DNA of 64,000 nucleotides from Paramesorhizobium deserti (GTDB taxonomy: Bacteria; Pseudomonadota; Alphaproteobacteria; Rhizobiales; Rhizobiaceae), in assembly GCF_001558695.1 (NCBI RefSeq), contig NZ_LNTU01000001.1:496001-560000 (forward strand), in the 5' to 3' direction. Made by a program: the position numbers and the translations under genes. The notes under the pieces are model-generated. The model was given only the letters and a program-made list of their open reading frames with translations, made no database searches and was not told the origin of the DNA. Positions 47,174 through 57,317 of this stretch are shown one piece after another (position 1 is the first letter of the stretch; every line of letters begins with the position of its first letter).

Positions 47174-48094
47174 TTGCGTGACGGTTCTGCGACAAAGACC
47201 AAAAAGAAGGGGAAAACCGGCAACGGCGGCATTGCGCTGACGATCGGTGGCCAGGAGCGGATATTCGATATCGATGCGAAGAAACTTCCGAGCTGGGTCA
47301 AGGACAATGTGCTGACGGCGGGCGGCTATCCCTACGACAAGCGCATGCCGAAGGACGACTATGAAGACACGCTCGAGAAACTGCAGATCGAGCTGGTGAA
47401 GCTGCAATCCTGGATGCAGGAAACCGGCGAACGCGTCCTCGCCGTTTTCGAGGGGCGCGACACCGCCGGCAAGGGCGGCGCGATCCAGAGGCTCAGGCAA
47501 TATATGAACCCACGCGCTGCGCGCTATGTGGCCCTGCCCAAGCCAACGGATGGCGAGCGCGGGCAATGGTATTTCCAGCGCTATGTCGCGCATCTGCCGG
47601 GAGCGGGCGAATTCGTCACCTTCGACCGCTCCTGGTACAACCGTGCCGGCGTCGAACCGGTGATGGGCTTCTGCACGCCCGCGCAGACCGAGGCGTTTCT
47701 TGACGAAGCCCCCGACTTCGAGCGCATGATCGTCGCCGATGGCATCTATTTCTTCAAATTCTGGCTCAATATCGGACAGGAAACGCAACTGGAGCGTTTT
47801 CATGCGCGCCGACATAGCCTGCTCAAGAGCTGGAAATTCTCGCCCATCGATATCGCCGGCATCAGCCGCTGGCAGGACTATACCGACGCGCGCGACAAGA
47901 TGCTCCAGCGTACCCATACGGCCCATGCGCCGTGGACCGTCATACGCGCCAACGACAAGCGGCGGGCAAGGCTCGCCATCATCAGGCGGGTGCTTTTGTC
48001 GCTACCCTACAAGGGGCGCGACCTTGAGGCGATCGGCAGTGAAGACGAGCTTATCATCGGCTCGGGGCCGGCGTTTCTGATGCCCGGCGACTGA
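47174..48094 (+). CDS. ppk2: Polyphosphate kinase 2
   Basis: The enzyme (306 residues) transfers phosphate between polyphosphate and nucleotides. The Walker A-like motif [17 protein letters not shown] lies near residue 90, the family [16 protein letters not shown] (Walker B-like) near 150, and the lid region with [15 protein letters not shown] and [18 protein letters not shown] follows. The single PPK2 domain and length fit class I enzymes. The start is a TTG at 47174 with AAAGGA seven bases upstream. It is divergent from phoR across 175 bases, and its 3' end overlaps the convergent GT2 gene by 93 bases. Confidence 0.94.
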   Translation: MRDGSATKTKKKGKTGNGGIALTIGGQERIFDIDAKKLPSWVKDNVLTAGGYPYDKRMPKDDYEDTLEKLQIELVKLQSWMQETGERVLAVFEGRDTAGKGGAIQRLRQYMNPRAARYVALPKPTDGERGQWYFQRYVAHLPGAGEFVTFDRSWYNRAGVEPVMGFCTPAQTEAFLDEAPDFERMIVADGIYFFKFWLNIGQETQLERFHARRHSLLKSWKFSPIDIAGISRWQDYTDARDKMLQRTHTAHAPWTVIRANDKRRARLAIIRRVLLSLPYKGRDLEAIGSEDELIIGSGPAFLMPGD

Positions 48095-50020
48095 GCCGCC
48101 GGCTCGTATTACGGATAGCCCTGACCGGTTCCCACGGCAGGTGGCGAATGCACTGCTTGGACGGTGCGGCGTCTTCTCCCAGAGATGCGGCGCCCGGAAC
48201 AATTGCCACAGGGCGCGCCATGCGGAAAACGACATCAGCAGCCAGTATGCGGGTATCCAGCAGAAATACCGACCGGCCCTGCGCTCCTCGCGGCCGAGCG
48301 TCTTCAATCCCAGGACATAATAGCTGAAATAGGCAAGCAGGATATTCATGACATCGATGCAAAGCAGGTAGAACGACCAGAAGGAGTTCTGCCCCGCGAT
48401 CGACACCGTAACCAGCAGGATCACCGTCAGCAACATGAAGGGGTAGATGAGCGCTGACAGGATCAGGCCCGTCATATAGAGCAGGCTCATGGCGAACCGG
48501 CCCGGGCCAAGCTCGCGGCAGGTGCGCAGAGGATTGCGCATATGGACGAGCCAGGTCTGCATCCAGCCCTTCAGCCAACGCGTCCGCTGGTTCTTCCAGT
48601 CCTTATAGTATTCAGGCGCGTCTTCCCATGTGCCGCGTGTGATCACGCCGATGCGGTAGCCGAAACGCGCGAGCCTTATGCCCAGATCGGCATCTTCCGT
48701 CACATTGTGACTGTCCCAGCCGCCCACCGTTTCCAGGCATTTGCGGCGCAAGTGATTGGAAGTTCCGCCGAGCGGGATGACCAGATTCCTGCTCGCGAGC
48801 CAAGGCAACAGCCCGCGAAACAGCGCGGCATACTCGAAGGCGAACATCCGGGTGAGCCAGTTGGAACGAAAATTCGAAATCAACAGAGGCGCCTGCAGGC
48901 AGGCGAGATCCTCGCCACCCCCGGCAAATGCGCTCCAGGCTTCGAGCAACTGGTCGGGATGCGGCCTGTCTTCGGCGTCATAGACGACGACGAATTCGCC
49001 GCGCGCAAATTGCAAGGCGTAGTTCAGGGCCTTCGGCTTGGTGCGCGGGCCCAGCCCCGGAACTTTGACGATTTCGAAGCAGGGCGGCAGTGCATGCTCG
49101 CCAATCGCCGCGATCGTCGCGGCATCGTCGGCTTCGCAGACGAGCTTTATATCGAGCTTGGATGCGGGCCAGCGCAGCCGCGACAGCGCCTCGAGTAACT
49201 GTCCGACAATCTCCGCCTCCTTATAGAGCGGCACCAAGATCGTGTAGATCGGCATGTCCTTCGCCGGAGCGGCCCTTGTCGCCAGCAAACAAGGCACCCG
49301 CGCCACGCGGGCGGCGAGCAGCCGCATCATCACACAGCCAAAAAAAAACAGTGTCAGGCCGATATGCAGCATGACGGCCGTTTCCAGCGGTCGGAACAGA
49401 AAAAACCCGAACAGAAAAAAGATCATCTCAGCCAGCATGAAGGCCTGCCAGCCATGCATCACCAGCGCGGCCGAGAAATGCGGCGGCGTCATTTCCTGCG
49501 CCCACCGCGCCAATTGCCGCTCCTGCCTCAGGCGCATCATCTCCGTCAGGGTTGAAGGCGGGCATATGCGCAGCCGCTCAGCCAGGGCGGGAGACTGGGA
49601 AAGGCATCGCTTGAGAACGATCAGGTCACTGATCGTCGGTGCGATATAAAGCAGCGTACGTCCTTCACCATGCGCAACGAGAGCATGACGGATGGCGCGC
49701 AGGTTTTGCGGCACGTCATCCTCGCGCAAAAGGATACGCGATGAGACGATGCGATCTTCGAAGCGCACGCCCAATTCATCGGCGATCGCCCCATAGAGCT
49801 GATCCTGGCCAATTCCGGCGGAGATCAAGACTTCATCCGTAAACGAAGTCTTGTTTGTCATTGCCGCGGCAAATGCCTGCACAATCGCATTGCGCTCCGC
49901 CCCGTCGAGGCAGAGTCTTGCTGCTATGGCCGAACAAACCAAAATTTCGGCGCGATATCGCTTCGGCAGCCAAACCGCTTCCGCGGCTCGACGCCCTTCA
50001 GAGCCCCCGATTGTCGACAT
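48002..50020 (-). CDS. GT2 membrane glycosyltransferase with MshEN-like N-terminus
   Basis: This protein of 672 residues has an MshEN/T2SSE-N-like domain (about 60-130, with [20 protein letters not shown] and a following basic segment), membrane segments near 205-250, a GT2 catalytic domain ([54 protein letters not shown]) and several C-terminal membrane segments. The D, DxD, TED and QxxRW set is that of processive, cellulose-synthase-like enzymes. The last 30 residues are read antisense through the end of ppk2 and look non-native. The polymer made is unknown. The GT-A part starts near residue 270. Confidence 0.87.
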   Translation of the reverse strand: MSTIGGSEGRRAAEAVWLPKRYRAEILVCSAIAARLCLDGAERNAIVQAFAAAMTNKTSFTDEVLISAGIGQDQLYGAIADELGVRFEDRIVSSRILLREDDVPQNLRAIRHALVAHGEGRTLLYIAPTISDLIVLKRCLSQSPALAERLRICPPSTLTEMMRLRQERQLARWAQEMTPPHFSAALVMHGWQAFMLAEMIFFLFGFFLFRPLETAVMLHIGLTLFFFGCVMMRLLAARVARVPCLLATRAAPAKDMPIYTILVPLYKEAEIVGQLLEALSRLRWPASKLDIKLVCEADDAATIAAIGEHALPPCFEIVKVPGLGPRTKPKALNYALQFARGEFVVVYDAEDRPHPDQLLEAWSAFAGGGEDLACLQAPLLISNFRSNWLTRMFAFEYAALFRGLLPWLASRNLVIPLGGTSNHLRRKCLETVGGWDSHNVTEDADLGIRLARFGYRIGVITRGTWEDAPEYYKDWKNQRTRWLKGWMQTWLVHMRNPLRTCRELGPGRFAMSLLYMTGLILSALIYPFMLLTVILLVTVSIAGQNSFWSFYLLCIDVMNILLAYFSYYVLGLKTLGREERRAGRYFCWIPAYWLLMSFSAWRALWQLFRAPHLWEKTPHRPSSAFATCRGNRSGLSVIRAGGSVAGHQKRRPRADDKLVFTADRLKVAPLVG

Positions 50021-50313
50021 GGCTATTTCAATGCAGTTTTGGAAAAGAACTTTTCCATAAGACTCGAAACAGATGTACTTTTACACGACATTTTCTGCCC
50101 CTTTCGAAAATGAATGCTTTATTAATACTTGCAAATTTGCAGAATACAACACATTTTTGATTCGCAAGCTTTTCATTATTTTATAATACTTTATAGTTAT
50201 ACTTTATAATATTCTGAAGTTCCGATGGAGCCATATTTGCGGATGGGATTCGCATGGAGGCCGCTTCATGATAAGAGCTTCTGACTATCGGGGTTCGCGC
50301 ACGAACAAGCTCA
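50021..50313. other. AT-rich intergenic region with direct repeats
   Basis: The 293 bases between the divergent GT2 and binding-protein genes are far more AT-rich than the rest of the window, especially 50095-50215. ACTTTATA occurs twice, five bases apart, next to TTATAAT. It probably holds promoters for both genes. No gene was recognised. Confidence 0.6.
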
Positions 50314-51168
50314 ATGAAATCTTCAGCTTTCATCTCCTCACTGATTTTGTCTGCAGGCTTTGTGATCGGCGTTCCAGCTCTGCCGGTGACCGCGGGACAG
50401 CCGAATATCCCGACATTCTGGGATCCACACGAGCGCATCGCCAAGCCGGATATCTCCAGGCTGCGAAGGCTGCGGTTTCTGACGAGCGTCAATTTTCCGC
50501 CTTTCAACTTCATCGATAGCGGCGGCAAGCTGGCTGGCTACAATATCGATCTGGCGCGCGCCATTTGCGACGAGCTGGCCATTAGCGACATCTGCCAGAT
50601 CGAGGCGATGCCCTGGAGCGAATTGCGCGACAGGCTGAAAGCCGGCGACGGCGAGGCGATCATCGCCGGCCTGGAGCCGACGGCGGAAGGCCGCGCCGAA
50701 TTCGCATTCTCACGGCCCTACCTTGGCCTGCCGGCCCGCTTTGTCACGCAGCACACGGCCACGCTGAACGAGCCTCTCGGTCAAAATCTCAGGGGCAAGC
50801 GCACGGGCGTCGTAACCGGGACGGCACATGAAGCGATGCTGCGCCGCTATTTTCCCGATGCCGATATCGTAGGTTACACCCAGAGAGATCAGCTCCTCGC
50901 CGATCTCAAGGCCGGAAAACTCGATGCCGTCTTTGGAGATGGCATGACGCTTTCCTTCTGGCTCGACGGCAATGCGTCGGAAGGCTGCTGCGCGTTTTCC
51001 GGCGGCCCCTATCTCAGCCCGCAATTCCTCGGCGAGGGCATGACCATCGCCGTTGCAGGCGACAACCCGCAACTTGCGGCGGCGTTTGACTATGCGCTCA
51101 AGGCCCTAGAGGAAAAGGGCGTGATGACGGAACTCTATCTCAGATATTTTCCCGTCGGCTTCTATTGA
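50314..51168 (+). CDS. Amino-acid-type ABC transporter substrate-binding protein
   Basis: This 284-residue periplasmic protein of SBP family 3 has a signal peptide (SAFISSLILSAGFVIG..., cleavage near residue 27 after VTAG). The mature part has the family opening LRFLTSVNFPPFNFIDSGGK, then LAGYNIDLARAICDELAI near residue 72, and the second lobe with GKRTGVVTGTAHEAML and LKAGKLDAVFGDG. It would bind an amino acid or similar small molecule. No permease or ATPase gene adjoins it, so it is an orphan or serves a transporter encoded elsewhere. The ribosome site is weak. Confidence 0.88.
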   Translation: MKSSAFISSLILSAGFVIGVPALPVTAGQPNIPTFWDPHERIAKPDISRLRRLRFLTSVNFPPFNFIDSGGKLAGYNIDLARAICDELAISDICQIEAMPWSELRDRLKAGDGEAIIAGLEPTAEGRAEFAFSRPYLGLPARFVTQHTATLNEPLGQNLRGKRTGVVTGTAHEAMLRRYFPDADIVGYTQRDQLLADLKAGKLDAVFGDGMTLSFWLDGNASEGCCAFSGGPYLSPQFLGEGMTIAVAGDNPQLAAAFDYALKALEEKGVMTELYLRYFPVGFY

Positions 51169-51176
51169 AGCAGCGG

Positions 51177-51590
51177 TCAGGTGAGCTTGCGGAAGCGCAC
51201 CCGGGCGCTGCGCTCAATGGCAGCGACCGTCAGTTCGTCGAGGTTCCAGCGGTCGCGCAGCATCTGCAGGAATTGAAGCTCTTCCTGCTCCACATGGAGA
51301 TCGGCGGCCGCGACCTCGACCGCCAGCGCATAGGCAGTGTCGTAGAGCCGCTCGGGCAGCGCGTCATGGGCGATGTCGAGGATGCGGTCGAGACCGTCCT
51401 CATCTTCCAGCAGCGAATAGCAGCGGGCCGCGAGATCGGCGAGCCGACTCGCATCGAAGCTGCGGAACACGGGAAGGCGGGTGACGATATTGCCGATGGA
51501 GGAAAGCTCCGCATCGGTCATCCTGGTATCCGCCGCCGAGGTCGTGACCATGATGTAAACAAGCGCGTCCTGCGGCGAAATCTTCGACAT
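51177..51590 (-). CDS. TerB family tellurite resistance-like protein
   Basis: The product (137 residues) is an all-helical protein of the TerB family. ISPQDALVYIMVTTSAADTR, MTDAELSSIGNIVTRLP and VEVAAADLHVEQEELQFLQM show the two repeated acidic helix-loop-helix metal-binding-like motifs (D/E-rich around TDAE and VEQEE). ATG 51590 follows AGGAAAAGAG; the longer frame has no site. No other ter gene is near. It is convergent with the binding-protein gene. Confidence 0.88.
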   Translation of the reverse strand: MSKISPQDALVYIMVTTSAADTRMTDAELSSIGNIVTRLPVFRSFDASRLADLAARCYSLLEDEDGLDRILDIAHDALPERLYDTAYALAVEVAAADLHVEQEELQFLQMLRDRWNLDELTVAAIERSARVRFRKLT

Positions 51591-51705
51591 CTCTTTTCCT
51601 CGTGTCTTATGCAAATCACTGGCGAACCTAGGAAGCCGGAAGCCAGCGCGCAAGGAAATTCCGGTGCAGAGATTGACGCAGAACGGCCATCGCCATAGAG
51701 CAGGA

Positions 51706-51747
51706 AAAATCACCTTTATAGAGAATGATCACTATAAAGGTGATTTT
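51706..51747. promoter_or_regulatory. Perfect 16-bp inverted repeat between terB-like gene and lysS
   Basis: AAAATCACCTTTATAG (51706-51721) and its exact reverse complement (51732-51747) are separated by 10 bases. The repeat lies 44 bases before the lysS start and 116 bases from the divergent terB-like start. Its stem is AT-rich, unlike the terminators of this window, so it may be an operator, or an RNA hairpin in the lysS leader. Function is inferred. Confidence 0.7.
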
Positions 51748-51791
51748 CCAAAACGCGCATAAACGCAAAGTTTCGACATCAGGACCTCAAA

Positions 51792-53447
51792 ATGACCACA
51801 AACCGCCTTCCCGACATTGCGATGACGCCCGAGCTGATTGCGGCGGCAAGGGAAGCGAAAGCGTGGCCGTTCGAGGAAGCGCGGAAAATTCTCAAGCGCT
51901 ACGAGAAGACCGGCCTTCCTGAAACCGTGCTTTTCGAGACCGGTTATGGCCCCTCCGGTCTGCCGCATATCGGCACGTTCGGTGAGGTGGCGCGCACCTC
52001 AATGGTGCGCCACGCCTTCCGGGTGCTGACCGAAGACAAGGTGAAGACGCGGCTCATCTGCTTTTCCGATGACATGGACGGGATGCGCAAGATCCCGGAC
52101 AATGTGCCTGATAAGGCGGCGCTGGAGCCTTATCTGCAATTGCCGCTTTCTTCCGTGCCGAATCCGTTCGGCGGCGATTACGGGAGCTTCGCCGCGCATA
52201 ACAATGCGATGCTCTGCCGTTTCCTTGATACGTTCGGCTTCGACTACGAATTCGCGAGCGCCACGGAGTATTACAAGTCCGGCAAGTTCGACGCGGTGCT
52301 CCTGAAGGCTGTCGAGCGCTATGACGACATCATGAAGGTGATGCTGCCGACGCTGGGCGAAGAGCGGCAGGCGACCTACAGCCCCTTCCTGCCGATCTCG
52401 CCCAAGTCGGGCCGCGTACTCTACGTGCCGATGAAAAAGGTCGACGCGAAGAGCGGCACGATTACTTTCGACGATGAGGACGGTACCGAGACGACGCTCT
52501 CCGTCACCGGCGGTAATGTGAAGCTGCAATGGAAGCCGGATTTCGGCATGCGCTGGGCGGCGCTCGGCATCGATTTCGAGATGTTCGGCAAGGATCACCA
52601 GACCAATGCGGCGCTCTACGATCGTATCTGCGAAATCCTGGGCGGGCGGGCGCCAGAGCATTTCGTCTATGAGCTTTTCCTCGACCAGCTCGGCCAGAAG
52701 ATCTCCAAATCCAAGGGCAACGGCATCGCAATCGACGAGTGGCTGGCTTATGCGCCGACCGAGAGCCTGGCGCTTTATAATTTCCAGAAGCCCAAGACCG
52801 CGAAGAAGCTCTATTTCGATGTGATCCCGAAGGCGGTGGACGAATATTTCACCTATCTTTCCGCCTATCAGCGGCAGGATTGGAAGGAGCGGCTGAACAA
52901 TCCGGTCTGGTACATCCATTACGGCAATCCGCCGCAGGAAGGCCTGCCGGTGCCGTTTGCGCTGCTGCTCAATCTGGTGAGCGCCTCGAACGCGGAAAAC
53001 CCTGGTGTGCTCTGGGGCTTCATCTCGCGTCATGTGCCGGGTGTCTCGCCGGAGAATAATCCGGCATTGGATGCGCTGGTCGGCTATGCGATCCGCTATT
53101 TCAACGATTTCGTGAAGCCGACGAAGAAATTCCGGGCGCCCGACGAGGTGGAACGGCAGGCGCTCGAAGCGCTCGAAACCAAGCTCGGCACACTGCCTGC
53201 CGATGCGGACGGTAGCACCATCCAGAACACCATTCTCGATGTCGCCCGCGCCATCGAGCGCTATCAGGACCACTCCAAGAAAAGCCCTGAAGGCGGTCCG
53301 GGTGTTTCAATCGCTTTCTTCCAGATGCTCTACGAGGTCTTGATCGGGCAGGAGCGCGGCCCGCGCTTCGGCTCCTTCGTCGCGCTCTACGGGATCGAGG
53401 AAACCCGGTCGCTCATCCGCAAGGCGCTGGCTGGCGAACTGGTCTGA
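51792..53447 (+). CDS. lysS: Lysyl-tRNA synthetase, class I
   Basis: This 551-residue enzyme charges tRNA-Lys. It is the class I form (LysRS-I, archaeal type, usual in Hyphomicrobiales in place of class II). The class I signature HIGH is [10 protein letters not shown] near residue 54 and KMSKS is KISKSKGNG near 297. The C-terminal part is helical as in the family. It has a perfect palindrome in its leader region. The organism should lack the class II enzyme. Confidence 0.97.
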   Translation: MTTNRLPDIAMTPELIAAAREAKAWPFEEARKILKRYEKTGLPETVLFETGYGPSGLPHIGTFGEVARTSMVRHAFRVLTEDKVKTRLICFSDDMDGMRKIPDNVPDKAALEPYLQLPLSSVPNPFGGDYGSFAAHNNAMLCRFLDTFGFDYEFASATEYYKSGKFDAVLLKAVERYDDIMKVMLPTLGEERQATYSPFLPISPKSGRVLYVPMKKVDAKSGTITFDDEDGTETTLSVTGGNVKLQWKPDFGMRWAALGIDFEMFGKDHQTNAALYDRICEILGGRAPEHFVYELFLDQLGQKISKSKGNGIAIDEWLAYAPTESLALYNFQKPKTAKKLYFDVIPKAVDEYFTYLSAYQRQDWKERLNNPVWYIHYGNPPQEGLPVPFALLLNLVSASNAENPGVLWGFISRHVPGVSPENNPALDALVGYAIRYFNDFVKPTKKFRAPDEVERQALEALETKLGTLPADADGSTIQNTILDVARAIERYQDHSKKSPEGGPGVSIAFFQMLYEVLIGQERGPRFGSFVALYGIEETRSLIRKALAGELV

Positions 53448-53458
53448 AACCAGTCTTC

Positions 53459-54256
53459 TTACTGGAGTGGTTCAGCCTCAGCGGGGGCAGGCGCCGAGGC
53501 GCTGATTGCCGGCGATACGCCCTCGGGCCGCTGGCCGAAAATGCCGAGATGCGCTTCCTCGGCCTTGCGGGCGCGCTCGGCATAAGGGCTGCCCGCCTTG
53601 GCTCTCGCCCAGCCATTGTCCACCAGCCATGCGGCGACATCCTCACCGCCGAGGGTGCAATCGGTGGCGGTCGCCTCGCCGGACGGGGCTGCCGGCAGGC
53701 GGCACATGACGGCCCTGGCACGCAGCCAGGCGCGGAAGGCGGTGCGGGCCTGCATGCCGCAGGGCCAGCTTGCGCCTGCCGGATCGGTGCATGTTTCATC
53801 CAGTGAAGGAATGTCGATCCCCTCCACCTCGATCACATGTCCATCGGCCTCGATGCGACCGGCGGCGGTGGCGACCGGCTGGTGCAGAAGGCGGTACCTG
53901 ATTTCACCGGGAGCCGAGGTGGGCGGCGGAGGCGGCAGCGCCAGGCTCAATTCACTCAATGGCGCGCGCGGTTCAATCCGCTCCAGCGGACCATCATCGA
54001 GCGGAAGCGCGAAGCCGGGTACTGCCTGCCGGGCGGCCAGCTTTTCGTTCGCACCGGCATTGCCGGGCCGGCTGCCGATCGACTGCGTTTCTTCCTCGTC
54101 CTGGGGCAACTCGAAATCTTCGGTCACAATCGGCGACGCAGCTTGCGTCCCGCCGGCGCCGTCGAGCACGCCATAGCTCGGCGCGACGAATACGGTAATG
54201 AGAACGCAGGCGACGAACACGGCCAGCACGAGTGGCGCCAGTTGCCGCACCGCCAT
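53459..54256 (-). CDS. Thermonuclease (SNase-like) family protein, membrane-anchored
   Basis: The product (265 residues) has one N-terminal membrane segment (LAPLVLAVFVACVLITVFV, about 6-24), a long proline-rich and acidic linker, and a C-terminal SNase-like OB-fold domain (about 130-250) with VEGIDIPSLDETC, MQARTAFRAWLRARAVMC, and LVDNGWARAKAGSPYAERARKAEEAHLGIFG. It ends in an alanine-proline tail. Two cysteine pairs suggest disulfides outside the cytosol. ATG 54256 lies two bases after the stop of the S24-type regulator, so they are coupled. Nuclease residues are not all evident, and activity is unproven. Confidence 0.8.
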   Translation of the reverse strand: MAVRQLAPLVLAVFVACVLITVFVAPSYGVLDGAGGTQAASPIVTEDFELPQDEEETQSIGSRPGNAGANEKLAARQAVPGFALPLDDGPLERIEPRAPLSELSLALPPPPPTSAPGEIRYRLLHQPVATAAGRIEADGHVIEVEGIDIPSLDETCTDPAGASWPCGMQARTAFRAWLRARAVMCRLPAAPSGEATATDCTLGGEDVAAWLVDNGWARAKAGSPYAERARKAEEAHLGIFGQRPEGVSPAISASAPAPAEAEPLQ

Positions 54257-54258
54257 CG

Positions 54259-54918
54259 TTACTGGCTCGCCCAGATGATGCGGGCGATCCATTCGACTTC
54301 CGACGTGTCGAAAGTGCGGTGGGGATGCTCGGGGTTCATCGACAGGAGCTCGATGGTGCGCGGCGTCTGGCGATGCAGTATCTTGGCCATGACCTCCCCT
54401 TCCCTCGTCTTCAGCACCACGCGGTCGCCGCGGCGCACGGAAGCGCCGGGAGCGACAATCAGCGTATCGCCATCGCGGTAGAGCGGCAACATGGAATCGC
54501 CGGAAACCTCAAGCGCGTAGGTCGCCTCGGCGGGACCGGAGGGAAACTCCACCACATCCCAGCCCTGGCCGACGGGAAAGCCGCCATCATCGAAGAAGCC
54601 GCCCGCGCCGGCCTGCGCCAGGCCCAGAAGCGGGATCGAGCGCGAGGAAGCGGAGGCGGTGGAAGTCGCGCCGGAGAAAGGGCCCGCCTCTCCACGCACC
54701 AGCGCCATGAATTCATCAAGCGATGCGCCGGTGGCCTCCATCACCTTGGCAAGCGATTCCGTCGACGGCCAGCGTGCGCGTCCATCCGCGGCATAGCGCT
54801 TGGATTTGTTGAAGGTGGTGGGATCGAGGCCCGCACGGCGGGCAAGACCGGAGGTCGTCAGCGAGTATCGCTCGGCCAGCGCGTCGATAGCAGCCCATAC
54901 GCGGTCGTGAGACAACAT
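54259..54918 (-). CDS. HTH regulator with S24 peptidase domain (LexA/CI-like)
   Basis: The product (219 residues) has an N-terminal HTH (about 8-65, YSLTTSGLARRAGLDPTTFN) and a C-terminal S24 autoprotease-like domain (about 95-215). The catalytic serine is in EVSGDSMLPLYRDGD near residue 140 and the lysine in EGEVMAKIL near 178, so self-cleavage is possible. No Ala-Gly type cleavage site was pinned down with certainty, though AQAGAGG near 102 is a candidate. It is not LexA itself by length and HTH type. No phage genes adjoin it; it is coupled to the SNase-like gene. Confidence 0.88.
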   Translation of the reverse strand: MLSHDRVWAAIDALAERYSLTTSGLARRAGLDPTTFNKSKRYAADGRARWPSTESLAKVMEATGASLDEFMALVRGEAGPFSGATSTASASSRSIPLLGLAQAGAGGFFDDGGFPVGQGWDVVEFPSGPAEATYALEVSGDSMLPLYRDGDTLIVAPGASVRRGDRVVLKTREGEVMAKILHRQTPRTIELLSMNPEHPHRTFDTSEVEWIARIIWASQ

Positions 54919-55026
54919 GTCGGTCTTCCTGAAAGGGACAGGAAAAAATACCTCTTTTCTGTGCCCGGAGCAAGTCCAAGAAATTTGGAAACCCGGCTTT
55001 TGCCTGGATTGTCGACCAATTATAGG

Positions 55027-55054
55027 AAAAAAAGCGGGCCTAAGCCCGCTTTTT
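55027..55054. terminator. Bidirectional terminator after the fad cluster
   Basis: AAAGCGGGC and GCCCGCTTT form a perfect 9-bp stem with a CTAA loop, flanked by seven A on one side and five T on the other. It can stop transcripts from both strands. It lies 28 bases after the fadJ stop (minus strand) and is the natural end of the fadE-fadA-fadJ transcript. Confidence 0.92.
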
Positions 55055-55081
55055 CACGTCGTCCAATCACTTAACGAGCGA

Positions 55082-57301
55082 TCACGCGGCCTTCTTCTGC
55101 GCTTCCCCCTTATAGGGATCGAAGCGCTGGTAGAAGGTTTCGCCGCTTTCCGCCATGTCGGTGAGCAGCTTCGGCGCCTTGAACTGGGCTCCGTACTTCT
55201 TCTGCAACTCCCTGGCGCGCTTGACGAATTTTTTCGCACCCATGCCGTCGATATAGGAGAGCGTACCGCCGGTATAGGGCGCGAAACCGAAGGCGAGGAT
55301 GGAGCCCACATCGGCCTCGCGCGGATCGGTGACGATGCCTTCTTCCATGACACGGGCCGCTTCCAGCGCGATCACGAACAGGAAGCGCTGCTTCAGTTCC
55401 TCGACATCCACCTTGTCGGGGTCCTGTTGCGGATAGAGCGTCTTCAATTCCGGCCACAGATGCTTCTTGGCGGGCTTCGGCGGATAATCATAGAAGCCCT
55501 TGCCGTTCTTGCGGCCCTTGCGGTCATATTTGTCGACCAGCGTATCGACCAGCTCGACATGCCGCGGATCGACAGCCTTCGGTCCCAGATCGGCCAGCGC
55601 CGCCTTCAGGATCTTCTGCGACAGGTCGATCGCCGTCTCGTCATTGAGCGCCAGCGGGCCGACCGGCATGCCGGCCATGCGCGCGGCGTTCTCGATCATC
55701 GCCGGCGGGACGCCCTCGATCAGCATATTGTAGGCTTCCGACATGTAGCGCAGCACGCAGCGATTAACGTAGAAGCCGCGCGTGTCGTTGACGACGATCG
55801 GCGTCTTCTTGATGGCGCGCACATAATCGAGCGCCACGGCCAGCGCCTTGTCGGAGGTCTTTTTGCCGAGGATGACCTCCACCAGCATCATCTTGTCGAC
55901 GGGCGAGAAGAAATGGATGCCGATGAAGTTCTTCGGGCGCTGGGAGACCTTGGCGAGGCCTGATATCGGCAGGGTGGAGGTGTTGGAAGCGAAGATGGCC
56001 GAAGACTTCAGCGCCGCTTCCGCCCTCTCCGTCGCCTGGCGCTTGACCTCGCGGTCCTCGAATACGGCCTCGATCACCAGATCGGCGCCTTCGAGATCGG
56101 CATAGTCTGCCGATGCAGTGATGAGCGAGAGAAGCTTCTGCTTGTCCTCCTCGGTCGCCCTGCCCCTCTGCATCTCCTTGGCGATGAGATCGGCGGAATG
56201 GGCCTTGCCCTTCTCCGCAGATTCAAGATCCCGGTCGATCAGCACCACGGGGATGCCGGCCTTGGCGGTGACATAGGCAATGCCTGCGCCCATGAAGCCC
56301 GCGCCGATGACGCCCACCTTGGTGAATTTCGTCGGCTTCACATCGGCCGGGCGGCGCGCGCCCTTGTTCAGTTCCTGCAGCGAGACGAACAGCGAGCGGA
56401 TCATCATGCCCGCCTCGGTGGTCTGGAGGATTTGCGTGAAATAGCGCTGCTCGATCTTCAACCCCGTGTCGAACGGCACGAGCAGGCCTTCATAGACGCA
56501 TTTGAGGATAGCAGTCGCGGCGGGATAGTTGCCATAGGTTTCGCGGCGCAGGATGGCGCTCGCGGCAGGCCAGAGATTGGCGCCGGCCGCCGAATAGATC
56601 GGCCCGCCCGGCAGCTTGAAGCCTTTTTCGTCCCACGGCTGCACGGGCTTAAGACCGCCCTTGATCAGCTTCTTCGCTGTCTCTACCAGCTTCTTGGCCG
56701 GCGCGATTTCGGTGACGAGCCCCATCGCCTTGGCGCGCTGCGCCGTCAGGCTGGAGCCTGATGTCATCATCTGCAGGGCGTCCTGCTGGTTAGTGAGGCG
56801 CGGAACGCGCTGCGTGCCGCCGGCGCCAGGAAACAGGCCCACCTTCACCTCCGGCAACGCCATTTTCACATCAGGCGCGTCGGAGGCGACACGGCCATGG
56901 CAGGCGAGCGACATCTCGAACGCGCCGCCCATGCAGGTGCCGTTGATGGCCGAAACCCATGGCTTGCCGCAGGTTTCGAGCTTGCGGAACAGGCCGCCCA
57001 TCTTGCCGACATTGTCGAACAGCGTCTGGACAGCGCCCTCCGGGTCTTTCGCCTTCTGCTTGTGGAATTGCTTGAACATGCCTTCCAGCATGGTCAGGTC
57101 CGCGCCGCCGGAGAACGAGTCCTTGCCCGAGGTGATGACGACGCCCTTGATCTTCTCGTCGGCGGCAACCGCATCGATGATCGCGTTCAGTTCCTGCATC
57201 GCTTCGACGGTAAAAACGTTCATCGATTTGTCGGGCATGTCCCAGGTGACGAGCGCAATGCCGTCCGCGTCGACATCGAATTTGAAATTCTTGTAGGTCA
57301 T
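55082..57301 (-). CDS. fadJ: Multifunctional enoyl-CoA hydratase / 3-hydroxyacyl-CoA dehydrogenase
   Basis: The protein (739 residues) carries out hydration and 3-hydroxyacyl-CoA oxidation in fatty acid beta-oxidation. An N-terminal crotonase domain (about 10-200, with [15 protein letters not shown] and [20 protein letters not shown]) is followed by the NAD-binding 3HCDH domain (near 330, [20 protein letters not shown]) and the C-terminal 3HCDH domains ([24 protein letters not shown]). The glutamate pair of the hydratase (near 110 and 140) fits [22 protein letters not shown] precedes the start. It follows the thiolase gene by 16 bases in one operon. Confidence 0.95.
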   Translation of the reverse strand: MTYKNFKFDVDADGIALVTWDMPDKSMNVFTVEAMQELNAIIDAVAADEKIKGVVITSGKDSFSGGADLTMLEGMFKQFHKQKAKDPEGAVQTLFDNVGKMGGLFRKLETCGKPWVSAINGTCMGGAFEMSLACHGRVASDAPDVKMALPEVKVGLFPGAGGTQRVPRLTNQQDALQMMTSGSSLTAQRAKAMGLVTEIAPAKKLVETAKKLIKGGLKPVQPWDEKGFKLPGGPIYSAAGANLWPAASAILRRETYGNYPAATAILKCVYEGLLVPFDTGLKIEQRYFTQILQTTEAGMMIRSLFVSLQELNKGARRPADVKPTKFTKVGVIGAGFMGAGIAYVTAKAGIPVVLIDRDLESAEKGKAHSADLIAKEMQRGRATEEDKQKLLSLITASADYADLEGADLVIEAVFEDREVKRQATERAEAALKSSAIFASNTSTLPISGLAKVSQRPKNFIGIHFFSPVDKMMLVEVILGKKTSDKALAVALDYVRAIKKTPIVVNDTRGFYVNRCVLRYMSEAYNMLIEGVPPAMIENAARMAGMPVGPLALNDETAIDLSQKILKAALADLGPKAVDPRHVELVDTLVDKYDRKGRKNGKGFYDYPPKPAKKHLWPELKTLYPQQDPDKVDVEELKQRFLFVIALEAARVMEEGIVTDPREADVGSILAFGFAPYTGGTLSYIDGMGAKKFVKRARELQKKYGAQFKAPKLLTDMAESGETFYQRFDPYKGEAQKKAA

Positions 57302-57317
57302 TCTGCTTCCTCCCCGG

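Noticed and set aside
51706-51747. Ordinary terminator of the terB-like or lysS transcripts
   Set aside because: Neither gene ends here; both start facing away from the palindrome, and the stem is AT-rich.
54259-54918. Prophage repressor
   Set aside because: No integrase, structural or lysis gene lies within reach, and flanking genes are housekeeping genes.
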